From Malus domestica (lineage: Eukaryota > Streptophyta > Magnoliopsida > Rosales > Rosaceae): a stretch of DNA of 64,000 nt. Below the pieces are notes generated by a model that saw only the letters and a program-made list of their open reading frames with translations, did no database searches and had not been told where the DNA came from. The stretch is from NCBI RefSeq assembly GCF_042453785.1, contig NC_091672.1, positions 4,494,001 to 4,558,000 on the forward strand. The letters run 5' to 3'. Every line of letters begins with the position of its first letter. Position 1 is the first letter of the stretch. The translations under genes were made by a program, and so were the position numbers. Shown here piece after piece: positions 48,201 to 60,456 of this stretch.

Positions 48201-50933
48201 TGTGTGCGCTAGTTTCATATCGATGATAGCAGGAACCATTGGAGTATAATCTTCTTGCGACTAGACTTACCCAGGAAAAATTCCAAGCAGCTCTGAAGAT
48301 TAAGCAATATTTCAGCATGGTATTGGTGAAGGTATAAAGCTCGACAATTGTGGCATCAATCTCCATATGTGGCTCGAAACTGCAATTGTCATTCGAAGAA
48401 TGTCGTCAGAGATATGGGTTCTCTAATTCAGGATTTCAGAGGTTATACCCCTTGATTTGGTGAATAACATTAGTGATTAGTCACGAAGGAAATATTTTAC
48501 GATATGTGTTCGTTTCTACGTATCTTTTCATTACATCACTCTAGAACTTATTGGTTCGAGTGAACATGGATTTCGAAGCACTTCTAATAGCTAAATTGGT
48601 GTGCTCTGGAATATTACGGCGCCGCGATTGAGGCATGAATAAGACTATCTAGGCATATTCGCACATGAGGATGAAAAATGATATTTTGGCATCCTCGGGA
48701 ACTTCTCACTAGTTTATTGAGACAACAATGGGTTATCGGCGTTACAGGCTGCAGACTGCAATATCAATGGCTTAATTGTTGAGTTCACTAAGCAAGTGGG
48801 CGAGACGCATCATTTACGGCAACACTCACTAGCTAACTATGGTTCAGACTTATTCTCGAAGTTCATGACATGACGAATGTTTGTTGAAGTCCATTTTCAT
48901 TTTGAGTTTTGATTTTTCGTGCAAATATATTTCTACTACGTTATTTTATTTATATGGGTATTTCTGCCATTACAAAATTTGGAAGAGTTATTTCCACCTT
49001 TAATTTCAAACTTGGTATCAGTATTCAAATCGTACGTTTTTGCATATCTAATTTTTGTCATCGTATTTCCGAATTTATATTTTATACAAGTATTACACTA
49101 CTATATTATCAAGGAAGGAAGAAGGTAAAAACTTGGAGGCATGAAAGAGGAATAATTGCAATCTGATCTTGACGGAATGGCATTCTCTTTTATGCAGCCG
49201 CTCGAACTCAATTTCTTCCTTGTATATGTATCTATATACATATCATCTCCCTATTTTCAAGTATTTTACAAGTTATCTTAAATTTTGGGGACAAAATTTT
49301 TTTAGGGGGGAAGATTGTGACGACCCATTCCTAAAAATTTCAGTTTTCATAATTTTAATAAGTGAATTTATGAAATGCCATTCGAGCCAAAGTGTTGACT
49401 TTTGTTGACTGCCATGTCGTGTCACACAAAACTTATTTTCTTGGCATATCCTCGTAGTACTCATCACTATGAACGTGTGGATGCAAACGAAACGTAATTT
49501 GGAGTTATAATGAATGGGTTATTAACGATTGAAGTTGAGGGCAAAATTGTAAAATTCTTATTTTCTGGAATGCTTCAATTTTTTGGAGCATTATTTGGTT
49601 ATGCCATGTGTGTGGCTCTGATGGGAATGAAAGGAGGATAAGGAAGGGTGTGGACCAATTAGTGAAATGGGGAGAAAGAACGACCAATGAGAAGGCAGAG
49701 CAAGAAGAGAAATGAGGGAAGTGAGAAGCACCAAACGGGAATTTTATTTCCCCTTGACCCATTTATCCCATCGGATCCGATCCGTGCCGTGGATTTTCTG
49801 ACGCTTTTTCGTCGATTTTCCAGTGATCCAAACCTTGTCACCACCTGTAAACTGGCCATCATCCTTCCCTCTTCCATTTTCACCCAAACTCCATTGAGTA
49901 TAACCTTGATTTCGTGAAGAACCGAAACCAAGGGAGCCGCGGGTGCAGCGAAGACTCTTGGCCGAAATCCTCTAAATATAAAATGATTTCATTCAATTAC
50001 CACCACTATTAGACTCCCCTCAACCTCATGAACAAAGCCCAAGCAGTGGTGGAGGCGTCAGAGTGATTATAGAGGTCGAATCGAAGCACACCCTCTTTAG
50101 GGTTTCCGGGGGTTTTCACGAAATTAGGGATTTTTCAGGCCAAATTGGCCTTAGTCACAGGTATGAAAGTTGCTTCACTCACTGAGATCTACTTTCTTGT
50201 GAAATTTGGTAATTTTTAGAAATAGTTGAATTTTCCGACGAATCGGGGCGGCAGATCGCAACCGGCGACGTGCATGTGGCGGCGCGTGGCCAGTGGGCAG
50301 CCGACATTATTTTATGCTAAATCGATATATTGATCTCAGATTTGATGTCCGTATGATGTGATTTGATTGGTGTGAATCTAGTTTGATTAACTTGCGTTAC
50401 TTGATAATTGTATGAATCGACGATCTGACCGTTGGATTGTCACCAAAATTCAATACGTTATGGTATGTAATATTTGAGGATCGTAGGAACTTATGGGTTG
50501 GGAATCCGACATACAGATCTTCTCAAATTGGATTTGTAACTTCATAGAATAAAACGTTAACCGCCACTTGAATTTGCAATTCGCGGAGATCCAATCGTTG
50601 GATCGTAATGAAACTTTAGTATGATGTTTTATAAGCGTAATGTGGATCTTTGGAATTTACGGATCAGAAATCTAAGATGTGGATCTTCTGAATTGAATTA
50701 CGTAGGGTTGTGGACCCTACCGTCGATCTTTGACCGAAGGTCAAATTTTGGTCAATGTGTCTCAAATCATTATAGAACGTCCTTAGGGATGTATTTTATG
50801 TAAGTTACATGTTCTATTGATAAAGATTATGAGATGTGGTTTTATAATTGCTTTAAGCGCCGATCGTTCGTGACGCCTCGATGTTTATGCTAGGGAGTTG
50901 TAGCATAGACTCCAGGTGAATGGGCTTTTGGTT

Positions 50934-50936
<3 letters not shown>

Positions 50937-50989
<53 letters not shown>
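50937..50989. repeat. (TA)n microsatellite in the gypsy 3' LTR
   Basis: About 25 TA units. The equivalent site in the 5' LTR (44126-44143) has only about 9. Confidence 0.9.
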
Positions 50990-50991
<2 letters not shown>

Positions 50992-51489
50992 TTTACATTT
51001 TTCCCAGAAACTATTTTAAATGGAATTACGTTTTGTTATGTCATGTCAATTGCATTACATTTTAGTATATACATTAGTATAGATATGCATAATATTCATT
51101 GATGTTGCGGAAGTCCAGGTAGGCTTCAGGTGAGTACTTATTGGTGATAGTGATTGCATTATGTATGGTTGTGATTCAATGCATCTAGTGCTTATTATCC
51201 TGCACCCCGGTGTTAGTGCTCCGCCGAGGCCAGGGTCTAGCTTTCACGTGATCGTTCACCTCCCGCACCATACGCTCACCTTGGATCCAAGGCAGGTGCC
51301 AGCCTGTCGTACAGACCACATTAGGTGGTTTTGACTTGTAGGTGACTTGCGATACTTCGCACAGCCTTCACGTGATCGTAGCACTTGAGTGTACTTATTT
51401 ACACCTGGCCTGTCGTACAGACCACATTAGGTAGTTCTGACTCGTGTGCAGAAGTTGATAGATGAGCTATAGGTTCAGCCGTACAGGTC

Positions 51490-53349
51490 TGTGAACATGG
51501 AAAATTCCTGAAACGAAAGAGACAAGAACAACGTGCACAAAATAATATTTGTGTTTGATGATTTTGGGTTACAATCTCTCTCAAATTTGATCCTCTGATT
51601 CGATCTCCGTAAGGTGTTGATTTGTGGATGTTTCGTTGATCCAAGGGCCGTCGAGGCTTGATCTTGGATGAACTGTTGGAAGTTTCTTCAAGGGGCCGTG
51701 GGCTTGATCTTTGAAGGTGGATTTGAGCGGATCTTCAAGGAGCCGTTGGGGCTTGATCTTGAGGATGAGTGTTTCTTCAAGGGCCGTTAAGGTTTGATCT
51801 TGAATAATGGTGATGAACGGATCTTCAAGGGTTTTTGGGCTTGATCTTGAAGAACGGTTGGATGTGTGGATTTGTTGATGTTGTTGATCCAAGGGCCGTC
51901 GGGGCTTGATCTTGGATGAACAGATGATGAACGATGGTGCTTTCTTCAAGGGCCATCGGGGCTTGATCTTGAATTGGTGGAAGTTCTTCAAGGGCCGTTG
52001 GGGTTTGATCTTGAATTGGTGGATGGTTGATCCAAGGGCCGTCGGGGATTGATCTTGGAAGAATGATGAACGAGGAACGAAGAACACTTTCTTCAAGGGC
52101 CGTCGGGGCTTGATCTTGAATTGGTGGATGATTGTTGATCCAAAGGGCCGTCGAGGCTTGATCTTGGGATGAACAGTTGTGTGGATTTATTGATGTTGTT
52201 GATCCAAAAGGCCGTTGAGGCTTGATCTTAGGATGAACAGTTGTGTGGATTTGTTGATGTTGTTGATCCAAAGGGCCGTTGGGGCTTGATCTTAGGATGA
52301 ACAATTATGTGGATTTGGTGATGTTGTTGATCCAAAAGGGCCGTCAGGGCTTGATCTTAGGATGAACAGTTGTGTGGATTTGTTGATGTTATTGATCCAA
52401 AGGGCCGTTGGGGCTTGATCTTAGGATGAAAAATTATGTGGATTTATTGATGTTGTTGATCCAAAGGGCCGTTGGGGCTTGATCTTAGGATGAACAGTTA
52501 TGTGGATTTGGTGATGTTGTTGATCCAAAAGGGCCGTCGGGGCTTGATCTTAGGATGAACAATTGTGTGGATTTGTTGATGTTGTTGATCCAAAGGGCCG
52601 TTGGGGCTTGATCTTAGGATGAACAGTTATGTGGATTTGGTGATGTTGTTGATCCAAAAGGGCCGTCGGGGCTTGATCTTAGGATGAACAGTTGTGTGGA
52701 TTTGTTGAACACTTTCTTCAAGGGCCGTTGGGGCTTGATCTTGAAGGAGAAATTTGACGAAGAACGAAGAGGGCTTTCTTGATCCTTCGGGATTTGCTTG
52801 AATTTGGGAGGTTGGATGCTTGAAAGCTTTAGAGTTTCAAAGCTTCAAGGATTTTGGATGTGTGGGGAGTATTCTCTTCCATTTTGGGAGTAGAGAGATG
52901 TATTTGTGAATTGGTTCATGATACCTTGATGTAGAAGCCTATTTATAGGCTTTGAGAATGAATCACCACCACAAAATATTTTTTTCTTTTCCAAGCACCA
53001 TTGCCTAATTTCCCACTTAATACAATTTTAAACTTGAAGTGGTAATTTTATGGCCTAATTTTCCACTTAATATCATTTTAAACTTGATATGTGCATGCTT
53101 TGTCATTGCCCAAAATGAGAAGAAAACCTTGTTTTGATCTTCAATGGATTGAAATGTGCTTGCCTTGTCATTGCCCAAAATGAGAAGAAAAACTTGTGTA
53201 ATCCTCCAAGGGTATTTCTTTTTATTTTGTTGAGTCACACACCATGTGTACAATTTGTATGACACGTGGCATATGCCATGTATGCCTTGACACGTCAAAA
53301 TTTTAATGCGTTGGTGAACATTTATTTCACCGCAATTTCGATGTCTACA
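51490..53349 (-). mobile_element. Solo LTR (1860 bp) nested in the gypsy 3' LTR
   Basis: AGGTC at 51485-51489 and 53350-53354 is a perfect 5-bp target duplication, and the reading of the host LTR resumes exactly. On the minus strand the unit starts TGTAGACATCGAAATTGCGG and ends with the TGTTCACA terminus, the TG...CA rule; the TGTAGACA start is typical of a large plant gypsy LTR family. No internal domain is present, so it is a solo LTR. Its centre is the tandem array at 51620-52745. Confidence 0.8.
51620..52745. repeat. Array of about 20 GGGCCGTCGGGGCTTGATCTT-type units
   Basis: The core GGGCCGTYGGGGCTTGATC recurs about 20 times. From 52201 the period is regular (starts at 52201, 52266, 52329, 52394, 52458, 52522, 52587, 52651; 63-65 bp). 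Before that, spacing is irregular (about 40-66 bp). Most units are bordered by complementary arms, either TTCAAG/CTTGAA or ATCCAAG/CTTGGAT. Open frames across it (for example minus-strand 52096-51581) arise from the repeat and look non-coding. Confidence 0.9.
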
Positions 53350-53904
53350 AGGTCACATTAGGTGACTCCGACTAACATATCATTTTGTATTGATTTTATC
53401 ACCTGGCTTACACATTTGTTGCTGAGATGGTTGACATGGCATATACTTGATTTCCATTGTTCTTGAATATGATTTGTATATATGTATGTAGTATTATTTT
53501 CTGGGAAATTATACGGGTTTTACGGTGAGGAGTTAGTACATTTTAAAGAGAAAGATGTTTTCAAAAACTTTGTTTTTGCCTACTCACGTTTTCTGTTTCT
53601 CGCCCCTATAGGTTTTAGTTGCTGAGAGTTCGTATCGACAAGGATTCCTGGCGAATTACAGTATAGGTGGCTACCTCTGAGGGTATGATCCTTACCCACA
53701 CTACTGTATTTTACTTATGCTTTGACGTTGCGTGTGAAATGGGTTCATTCCCGCTCACAGCGCTCTTTTGTCTTTAGGCACTTTTAGGTTTAAATTTATT
53801 TACATTTTCCACATCATTATACTTTATGGCTTTGTCACTTTCCAGGTGTTGCCAGAACAGTTCGATTCGGAGTCATATTGGACATTTCGGGTCGAGGTGT
53901 GTCA

Positions 53905-54580
53905 GCTTCTAGGTTTGGTTTCCTCTTTTAGATGGGCCTTGTCTTTGTTGAACTTGACGGGGTATTGGTGTTTTAGGTATTAGTTTGTGCTATAATGTGC
54001 TTCAAGAACAACAGTCGCCCCAGTAGGTCGAGCTTGGTGATTATTCATCAATAACTGATTATACTTTTCAGTGAGAAGTAAAACATAGATCAAATCTGAA
54101 AACTTAGTGAACTTCTGAGCCCTATATTGTTGATGCAGAATAACATTGGTAGCAGAGAAGGTTGAATAGGTTTTCTCTAGGAGATCCTCCTTGGTCAAGT
54201 TCTAGTTATAGAACTTGAGAAGTGATCGGATTCGACAAACTTCATAATTATATTCATTCACAGATTTAAAGTCTTGGAAGCGCAGATGCTGCCAGTCGTG
54301 TTTTGCTTCAGGCAAGAAGATGTCATTTTGGTGATCGAAGTGATCAGCCAAAGCGACCCAAAGTGCCCGTGGTCTTCTTCAGAAAGGTACTCGGTTTGCG
54401 TGCATCATGAATGTGTCTTCAGATGCTAACCAGTTTATCCGTCTCATCTTCAATGGTGGGCGCAAATTCTTGACGGTGAGATGGAGCTTCACATCTGAAG
54501 ATCCACTTGAGGTAGTTTCTTCTAAAGACCTCTAAAGCGGTGAAGTAGAGTTTGTTCAAATTCAACATGTCTCTATCACA
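53905..54580 (-). pseudogene. Copia gag, N-terminal part
   Basis: The frame begins near DMLNLNKLYFTALEVF (about 54570) and continues through PTIEDETDK. After frameshifts it gives MTKEDLLEKTYSTFSATNVI and TGATVVLEAHYSTN (54198-53980). This is the gag of the outer copia element, cut by the gypsy insertion at 53905. Confidence 0.8.
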
Positions 54581-56208
54581 AAATAAATGGACATGAATAT
54601 GGTTAGTGTAATGGAGAAAAATCAATCCATTCACATAGGAGTAGAACATTCATATTCTAATAGACATTTATTGGTTTAAAGTTACATAAAAAAACTTTGG
54701 GTTTTCATGGGTGATGTTTTTTTTAATGAAAACTTCAGGTTTTCAAACAAGGCATGTTTCTAGAAACTTCGGGTTTCAAAAGAATTATGAACTTCAGGTT
54801 CATATGTTCCTGCAGACAAACACAAATATATATACAGAAATATGGAACAATAAAATATGCAAATAGATCTTCATGTCTAAAATTATAATTGAATTGATTA
54901 TTTGGACTTCGGGCCAAATTTAAAGTGTGGGTGAAAAAAATTATAAAACCCAAAGAGTGCCTAAAAAAATAGGCAATTAAAAACTCAAGGCTCACAGGTA
55001 GACTGAGTAATTTAAGGTAATGGGGGTCCAGGCCCAGAAATGTGTTGGAATAGGCATGGTTGGGCTGCAGGCTCAATAGACCAAATGCTCAGATTGGCAT
55101 GGATCAAGTGTGGGTGGGAACACGTAGGCCCTAGATATGGGGCTTGTTCCAGTGCGGCGTAGACACAGGCACCAACAGAAGGCTAGGATTGTGTGTGGCG
55201 CGGTGCATGAGAGAAAGAATAAGCCCAGAACGTCTCAATTGGCTATCGGGCCAATAATCACCAAAGCCCAAAGGGTTGGTGATGTGGGTCAAGGTGATAA
55301 GCACAAGTAGGCCCAAAAAATAAGGGTGTTGTCCAATATGGACCAAAGGAAATTGTGGCCCCTTAGGGCTCGGGTTGGATTTGCAGGCTACCCCAGCGAC
55401 GCTGGGTGTGGGAATCTACTGGAAATGGTCAACGGCACCACTTCAGGCTGTTTTCTATGGTCGAAGCAGGCCATGGTTCATCAGAGAACCAAGTTTTTTG
55501 GCGACAGAGGTAAAGTCTCAACGTTGTAGATGTGAGAACCGAAGGGATTCGAGGGGATCCCATGAAAAACTCAAGAAATTCTTCTAGAATTTTTGAAAAT
55601 CGTTGTTGAAAACGATGAGTTTTGTCCTAAGCACACAATTGCCAATCGTGGTTTCGTCGAAATAATCAACGGGAAAGGCCTTAGCTTCAGGTCGGGTATG
55701 GATTAAGGATGGTGGTGCTGGAATGCACGTTTGGGTTCTTTGGGCTTGCAGCCTTGGGATTGGGTTGGGCTCACCAAGCCGATGCAGGTTGCTACCCTAC
55801 TTACACGGTGGCACTACTTAAAACGGGCATTGCTAGGGTTTCACGAAAACCCTAATTTATTTCTTTAATTTTTTTTTTCGTTTCTAGATTATAAATTAAT
55901 TCAATTTCATGCATATTCAACATATAATTTAATGCATGGACAAATATTTGATGCAATTCATGGCAATATCAATTCACATAATTCAACGATTATGGATGTA
56001 ATGCATACACAATTTATGTAGAATCTAAAATTTGCAAAACGTAAAGTTGGATCATGCATTATGGTGAATGTTCATGCTATCAAGGCTGCAAAAATATTGA
56101 GTTAAAAACCATTTTTTGGAAGAACTTGATTGCGTGATGATATTGATGAACTGGTTTAATGCAGAAAACTTTCACGTCAGATTCCTAAGCACAGCAGTAG
56201 GAGCGTGC
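54581..56208 (-). other. Probable copia leader between 5' LTR and gag
   Basis: 1.6 kb of A/T-rich sequence without a recognisable gene, lying between the copia 5' LTR and its gag. No initiator-tRNA primer site (complement of TGGTATCAGAGC) is seen next to the LTR, so the primer is unknown. Confidence 0.45.
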
Positions 56209-56437
56209 TGACAAGGAGAGAGGGAGGTATGTCAGCAGAAAGAGTAGGGAGAGAGATGCATTTGTATGATTGTGTAGAATATGTGTTATTTCCTCTACGC
56301 AGTGACTTTATTTATAGTAATAAGGGAGGGAAGAATCCTTTTCCTCCAAGGAATACAAGTCCTAATAGAGAAGAATAACTAGTATTAAATCTAATATAGG
56401 ATTTACACAATCACACTTAAATACAATGTTTATAACA
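56209..56437 (-). repeat. 5' LTR of the copia element
   Basis: 229 bp, homologous throughout to 37807-38023, differing by scattered substitutions and a short insertion (TTGTATGATTGTG). Confidence 0.8.
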
Positions 56438-56448
56438 TCATGAAGTTA

Positions 56449-56822
56449 TTTTTTTGGAGTGAAAGTGCGATATTCATTGATAACGAAGGAATAAGTACAT
56501 AACAAGGGGGTAAGGTGCTTACAATGGGCCTCGATAAAAGCCTTGCTGGTGATTTCAACCCAGACCAAGGGAAAAAGAGCATCCCACACCAATTAATTGA
56601 CTAATATAACTCTCCTCAAATAGTAGATCCGAAATTACATCGGGGGGATTCTCAAGCCAAACGCCCGGATTAACTGAGACTATACCCATTCTCGCCAACC
56701 AATGAACCATTTGTTTTTTTTTTTAGCAAACCCAACCAATGAACCACTTTATTCGATTCTCTTGGACCATATTCGAACTTCCAATGGGGAAATGTCTGCA
56801 GCAAGAGATGAATATCACATAA
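56449..56822 (-). mobile_element. Poly(A) retroposon fragment with 12-bp target duplication
   Basis: ATCATGAAGTTA at 56437-56448 and 56823-56834 flanks 374 bp starting with a T-run, the signature of a minus-strand LINE-type 3' fragment. The sequence next to the tail (GATATTCATTGATAACGAAG) resembles that of the insertion at 20619-21015. It landed at the very edge of the copia LTR. Confidence 0.75.
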
Positions 56823-56834
56823 ATCATGAAGTTA

Positions 56835-57089
56835 ATTATGGTTTATTATTTTGTTTTCTTTTGCTCTCGTTTCTATTAATGTTTCAGCCAATTATCAATA
56901 GATGACTTGAGGATTACTAGGAGTTTAAGGGAAAAATAAATTAAATTAAGAAAGAGAAAAAACGTTGGTGCTCAATGATTGTCTTTCTATTTTGGCAAGG
57001 CTGGGGTAGACGGGTTAGTTTGGAATTGGCAACTTAGCCCAAAGAGTGAAAAGAACAAGAGAACGATTTTCAAATTAAAAACAAATCCC
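56835..57089. other. Short spacer
   Basis: 255 bp of A/T-rich DNA between the retroposon and the LINE. Nothing recognisable. Confidence 0.5.
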
Positions 57090-57934
57090 TTAAAACAAAT
57101 CCGTAGAACGCCATTGCGCTCGATTTTGTGTCATGTCCTCCGTTAGACCCAAGTACTCTAAGTATTTTCTTAGGGTCTCTTCCAAAGTTTTTTTAGGTCT
57201 TCCTCTACCCTTTCGGCCCTGAACCTTTGTCCCGTAGTCACATCTTCGAACCGAAGCGTTAGTAGGCCTTATTTGCACATGTCCAAACCACCGTAACCGA
57301 TTTTCTCTCATCTTTCCTTCAATTTCAGCTACTCCTACTTTATCTCAATATATCCCCATTCCTAATCTTATCCTATCTCGTGTGCCCACGCATCCAACGA
57401 AGCATCCTCATCTCCGCTACACCCATTTTGTGTACGTGTTGATGCTTCACCGCCCAACATTCTGTGCCATACAGCATCGCCAGCTTTATTGTCGTCCTAT
57501 AAAATTTTCCCTTGAGCTTCAGTGGCATACGACGGTCACACAACACGCCGGATGTACTCTTCCACTTCATCCATCCAGCTTGTATTCTATGGTTGAGGTC
57601 TCCATCTAATTCTCCATTCTTTTTCAAGATAGATCCTAGGTAGCAAAAACGGTCGCTCTCTGGTATTTCCTGATCTCTGATCCTCACCCCTAACTCATTT
57701 TGGCCTCCATTTGCACTGAACTTTCACACCATATGTTCTGTCTTTGATCGGCTTAGGCCAAGACCTTTAGATTCCAACACTTCTCTCCAAAGGTTAAGCT
57801 TCGCATTTACCCCTTCCTGAGTTTCATCTATCAACACTATATCGTTTGTGAAAAGTATACACCAAGGAATATCATTTTGAATATGTCCTGTTAACTCATC
57901 CATTACCAACGTAAAAAGGTAAGGACTTAAGGAT
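57090..57934 (-). mobile_element. LINE (non-LTR) 3' fragment, copy 1
   Basis: Minus-strand pieces match the C-terminal half of the plant LINE RT protein seen again at 61776-64000: [19 protein letters not shown] (57945 on), [20 protein letters not shown] (57610 on) and LRWFGHVQ...KKTLEETLRKYLEYLGL (57311-57090). The RT catalytic motif reads [11 protein letters not shown] where copy 2 has LFADDIVLIDE. It stops abruptly at 57934, where the next element begins. Confidence 0.85.
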
Positions 57935-58449
57935 TGTTGATGCACAAAATCAGTGAGGACTTTGGTACAACAAAAAGCATTAAGTTTGTGATATTCGCTA
58001 GATTGCTCCGGTCATTAGTTTGGATAAGTATGTAAATGGATAGAGACAGGAAAGCAAACACAAGATGTACGTGGTTCACCCAGATTGGCTACGTCCACGG
58101 AGTAGAGGAGTTCTCATTAATTGTGAAGGGTTTACACAAGTACATAGGTTCAAGCTCTCCTTTAGTGAGTACAAGTGAATGATTTAGTACAAATGACATT
58201 AGGAAATATTGTGGGAGAATGATCTCCTTTTATAGAAGAGAGTTTCTAGCCTTGTTCTGACATTGACACGTATTGTGTTGTGATTGGCTTCCGATGTTGG
58301 CACGTGTCACGCCATGATTGGCTTCTGATGTCAACACATGTCGCTCTGTGATTGGCCTCCTGGTTGGAGGGAAACTCTTCTGGGTCCTTGACGATGTAAC
58401 GTTGACCGGTGCTCGGTAGTTTCAGTATTGGTCAAGTATGGTACAAACA
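57935..58449 (+). repeat. Probable 5' LTR of the LARD-like element
   Basis: TGTTGATG...GGTACAAACA fits the TG...CA rule with TGTT/AACA ends. AGGAT precedes it, the expected left half of a target duplication. The right LTR is outside the window, so this is inferred. Confidence 0.5.
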
Positions 58450-59757
58450 GTGCTCCCCTAAGTTCCCAAGTGAGGAAAGCTCATCGGTTGGGGTCTTGCA
58501 AGATCCAAGCCGCTGAGTAATCACGAAACTTCTAAGTACCGAAGTGTGGTATCGTCTTCATTTACCTTATCTGTCTCATGGGTAGATGTGGCATCTTCTC
58601 TGGAAGTACTCTTCCTCCATCCAGTGGTGGTATCTTTAACTGGCGGAGATGCACAAGGTATATATCAATTTCACTTGAAGCTTACTTGTAGTTTCAAGCT
58701 TGGTCAAGCGCGATACAAACCATGTAGCCGGAGTCCCCCAAGTCGCCGAGCTAGGGGATCTGCTAAAAGAGGTGACATATAAGGTAAGCAATAAGAGCTC
58801 TAGGCAATCAGTGCCAGATCAGAAGTTTAATTTCGAGTTCCGGCTGATTGTTCTCATTCTCCCTATCTTGCAGGCAGCATGAAGGATAAAGAGAAGAAAA
58901 GGAGAAGAGATGATATGAGATACTTTTGCTTTTGAAGAAGTAACTTTCCCTAGGCTTATTCTTGAACTGGGCTGGAGGGTTTTCTGGTTTCCTCCAGAGT
59001 ATAAGGCCAACTGAAGAATTTGAGGGTCAAAACAAGTTCATCAAATCTAGAGTACGTTCGACCCTGCTGATATGTGATACTTTTGCTGTTGACAAAGTAG
59101 TGGATGTATCGGCACGTGTTCTGTTACGCTTGTCTCCACATGCTTCCTTGTATCCTTGTCACTTGCCATATCTGTTCCTCAGACAGATGTGGTATCTTCT
59201 TTGGAAGCATAAGATGAAGATGAGTACTTGAAAGCAATGCCAGGTAGGTAATCAGGTAAGGGGTTCCAGGCAGTCAGTTCCTAACTGGAAGCTGGATTCC
59301 AAGTGCTGACTGATTGCTCTTTTTCTCCTTGTCTTGCAGGTAAGAACAAGGCCAAAGGAAAAGATAAGGAAAAAGCATGATATGGGATACTCTTGCTTTT
59401 AACCCTGATGATATGAGATATTCTTGCTCTGGTGTAGCTTGTTTGCAGAGGTATTATCGGGGGGAAAGAAAGCTGAGTATTTCGAGAGGCTTCGTAGGGA
59501 GTGCCCTCTCAGATATGAGGAAGGGTTAAGCATTTTTGCAGGTCTGCCTGTCCGTTGAGGATGGAGGTCGACATATATAGGAGTCTCCCTAACAACAAAT
59601 AGTAATGCTATTCCTTTACCCTGCTTGGTCATAACACTGTAGTGAGAGCTGCCAGTTTCACGTGTTTTAACTCTGTCAGAGCACTTTGAAAAAGTGGTCT
59701 GTGGTATCTGGAAAGTTGATGTTGCGTGTGAAGATTACAGACAAGCTTTATCCAAGA

Positions 59758-60013
59758 AGATCTGGCTCTCGAAGTTGAGAAAGCGGTGCCTCTTCGGTTT
59801 TCAAACAAGCAATCCTGTCGGGGATCTGGCTCTTGAGATTCGGAGAACGGTGCATCTTTGGTTTTTGAGAAAGCAATCTTGCTGGGAGTCTGGCTCTCGA
59901 GATTCGGAGAGCGGTGTCTCTTCGATTTTTGAGAAAGTAATCATGTTGGGAGTCTGGCTCTCGAGATTCGGAGGGTAGTGCCTCTTCGATTTTGGAGTAA
60001 GCAATCTTGTTGG
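59758..60013. repeat. Tandem repeat, 4 x 64 bp
   Basis: Units containing TCTGGCTCTCGAGATTCGGA and GCCTCTTCGATTTTTGAGAA repeat at exactly 64 bp (unit starts near 59758, 59822, 59886, 59950). Confidence 0.9.
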
Positions 60014-60456
60014 GAGTGTTTTCTCTAATGTGAGTAAAGGTTGGGCATGTTTGCTAGTCTACCTTACCACGGAGCATAGAGGTTGACACACAGGGACTTT
60101 CCAATTATCCAGCAGTGGTGCTGTTCCTTTACCCTTATGGGTAATAATATGGTAGCTAGACCTTCAAAATTTATGTGTCTAAACTTTGTTAGTGTTGTTT
60201 CTTTACTATTCTTTTACCCTTCTTGGTCATAACGATGTAGTGGGAGCTGCAAGCTTCACATGTCTAAACTTTGTCAGAGATCTTTGGCAAAGTTATCTGT
60301 GGTACCCATGAGCTGATGTTGCATGTGGAAAGTGGATGATTGAACAGTAAGATTCACATGCTTTATACTTCACCAGAAATCTTCGACAGAATGCCCGTAA
60401 TTTTTGCAAAGCTGAATGTGCATGTGACAGGTGCTGACAAGGCTGAAAAAGCAGGT

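Larger units (their letters stand above)
42515..53904 (+). mobile_element. Ty3/gypsy retrotransposon nested in the copia gag
   Basis: Two long LTRs (42515-45195 and 49316-53904, the second enlarged by a 1.86-kb insertion) flank about 4.1 kb. PBS TGGTATCAGAGC (45199-45210) is complementary to the initiator-tRNA-Met 3' end, and a purine tract AGGGGGGAAGA (from about 49304) precedes the 3' LTR. Pol remnants on the plus strand occur in the order RT (46745-47060), RNase H (47060-47460), integrase (47600-48200), the gypsy order. Outside, GATTC (42510-42514) and GCTTC (53905-53909) may be a decayed 5-bp TSD. Heavy decay shows an old insertion. Confidence 0.85.
49316..53904 (+). repeat. 3' LTR of the gypsy element, split by a solo LTR
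   Basis: It starts TGTGACGACCC and ends GTGTGTCA. It aligns with the 5' LTR except for the insertion at 51490-53349 and an expanded TA microsatellite at 50937-50989. Confidence 0.85.
37807..56437 (-). mobile_element. Decayed Ty1/copia retrotransposon, interrupted by a gypsy element
   Basis: LTRs at 37807-38023 and 56209-56437 share TGACAAGG...TATAACA and are clearly homologous. Between them, on the minus strand, come gag (54580-53905), then after the gypsy insertion the rest of gag with its zinc knuckle (42514-42200), protease (about 41990), integrase (41700-40660), reverse transcriptase (39955-39290) and RNase H (to about 38450), which is the copia order. The coding region has several frameshifts and stops. 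No 5-bp target duplication was found outside the two LTRs. Confidence 0.85.

Noticed and set aside
51581..52304. Long minus-strand frames (171 and 159 codons) across the solo-LTR array
   Set aside because: The proteins are just the DNA repeat translated (KIKPQRPL-like units). Open frames arise because the unit lacks stops in these phases.
37801..56442. Target duplication for the outer copia element
   Set aside because: The flanks TAATC (left) and TCATG (right) do not match; the retroposon at the right edge and age may have obscured it. I do not claim one.
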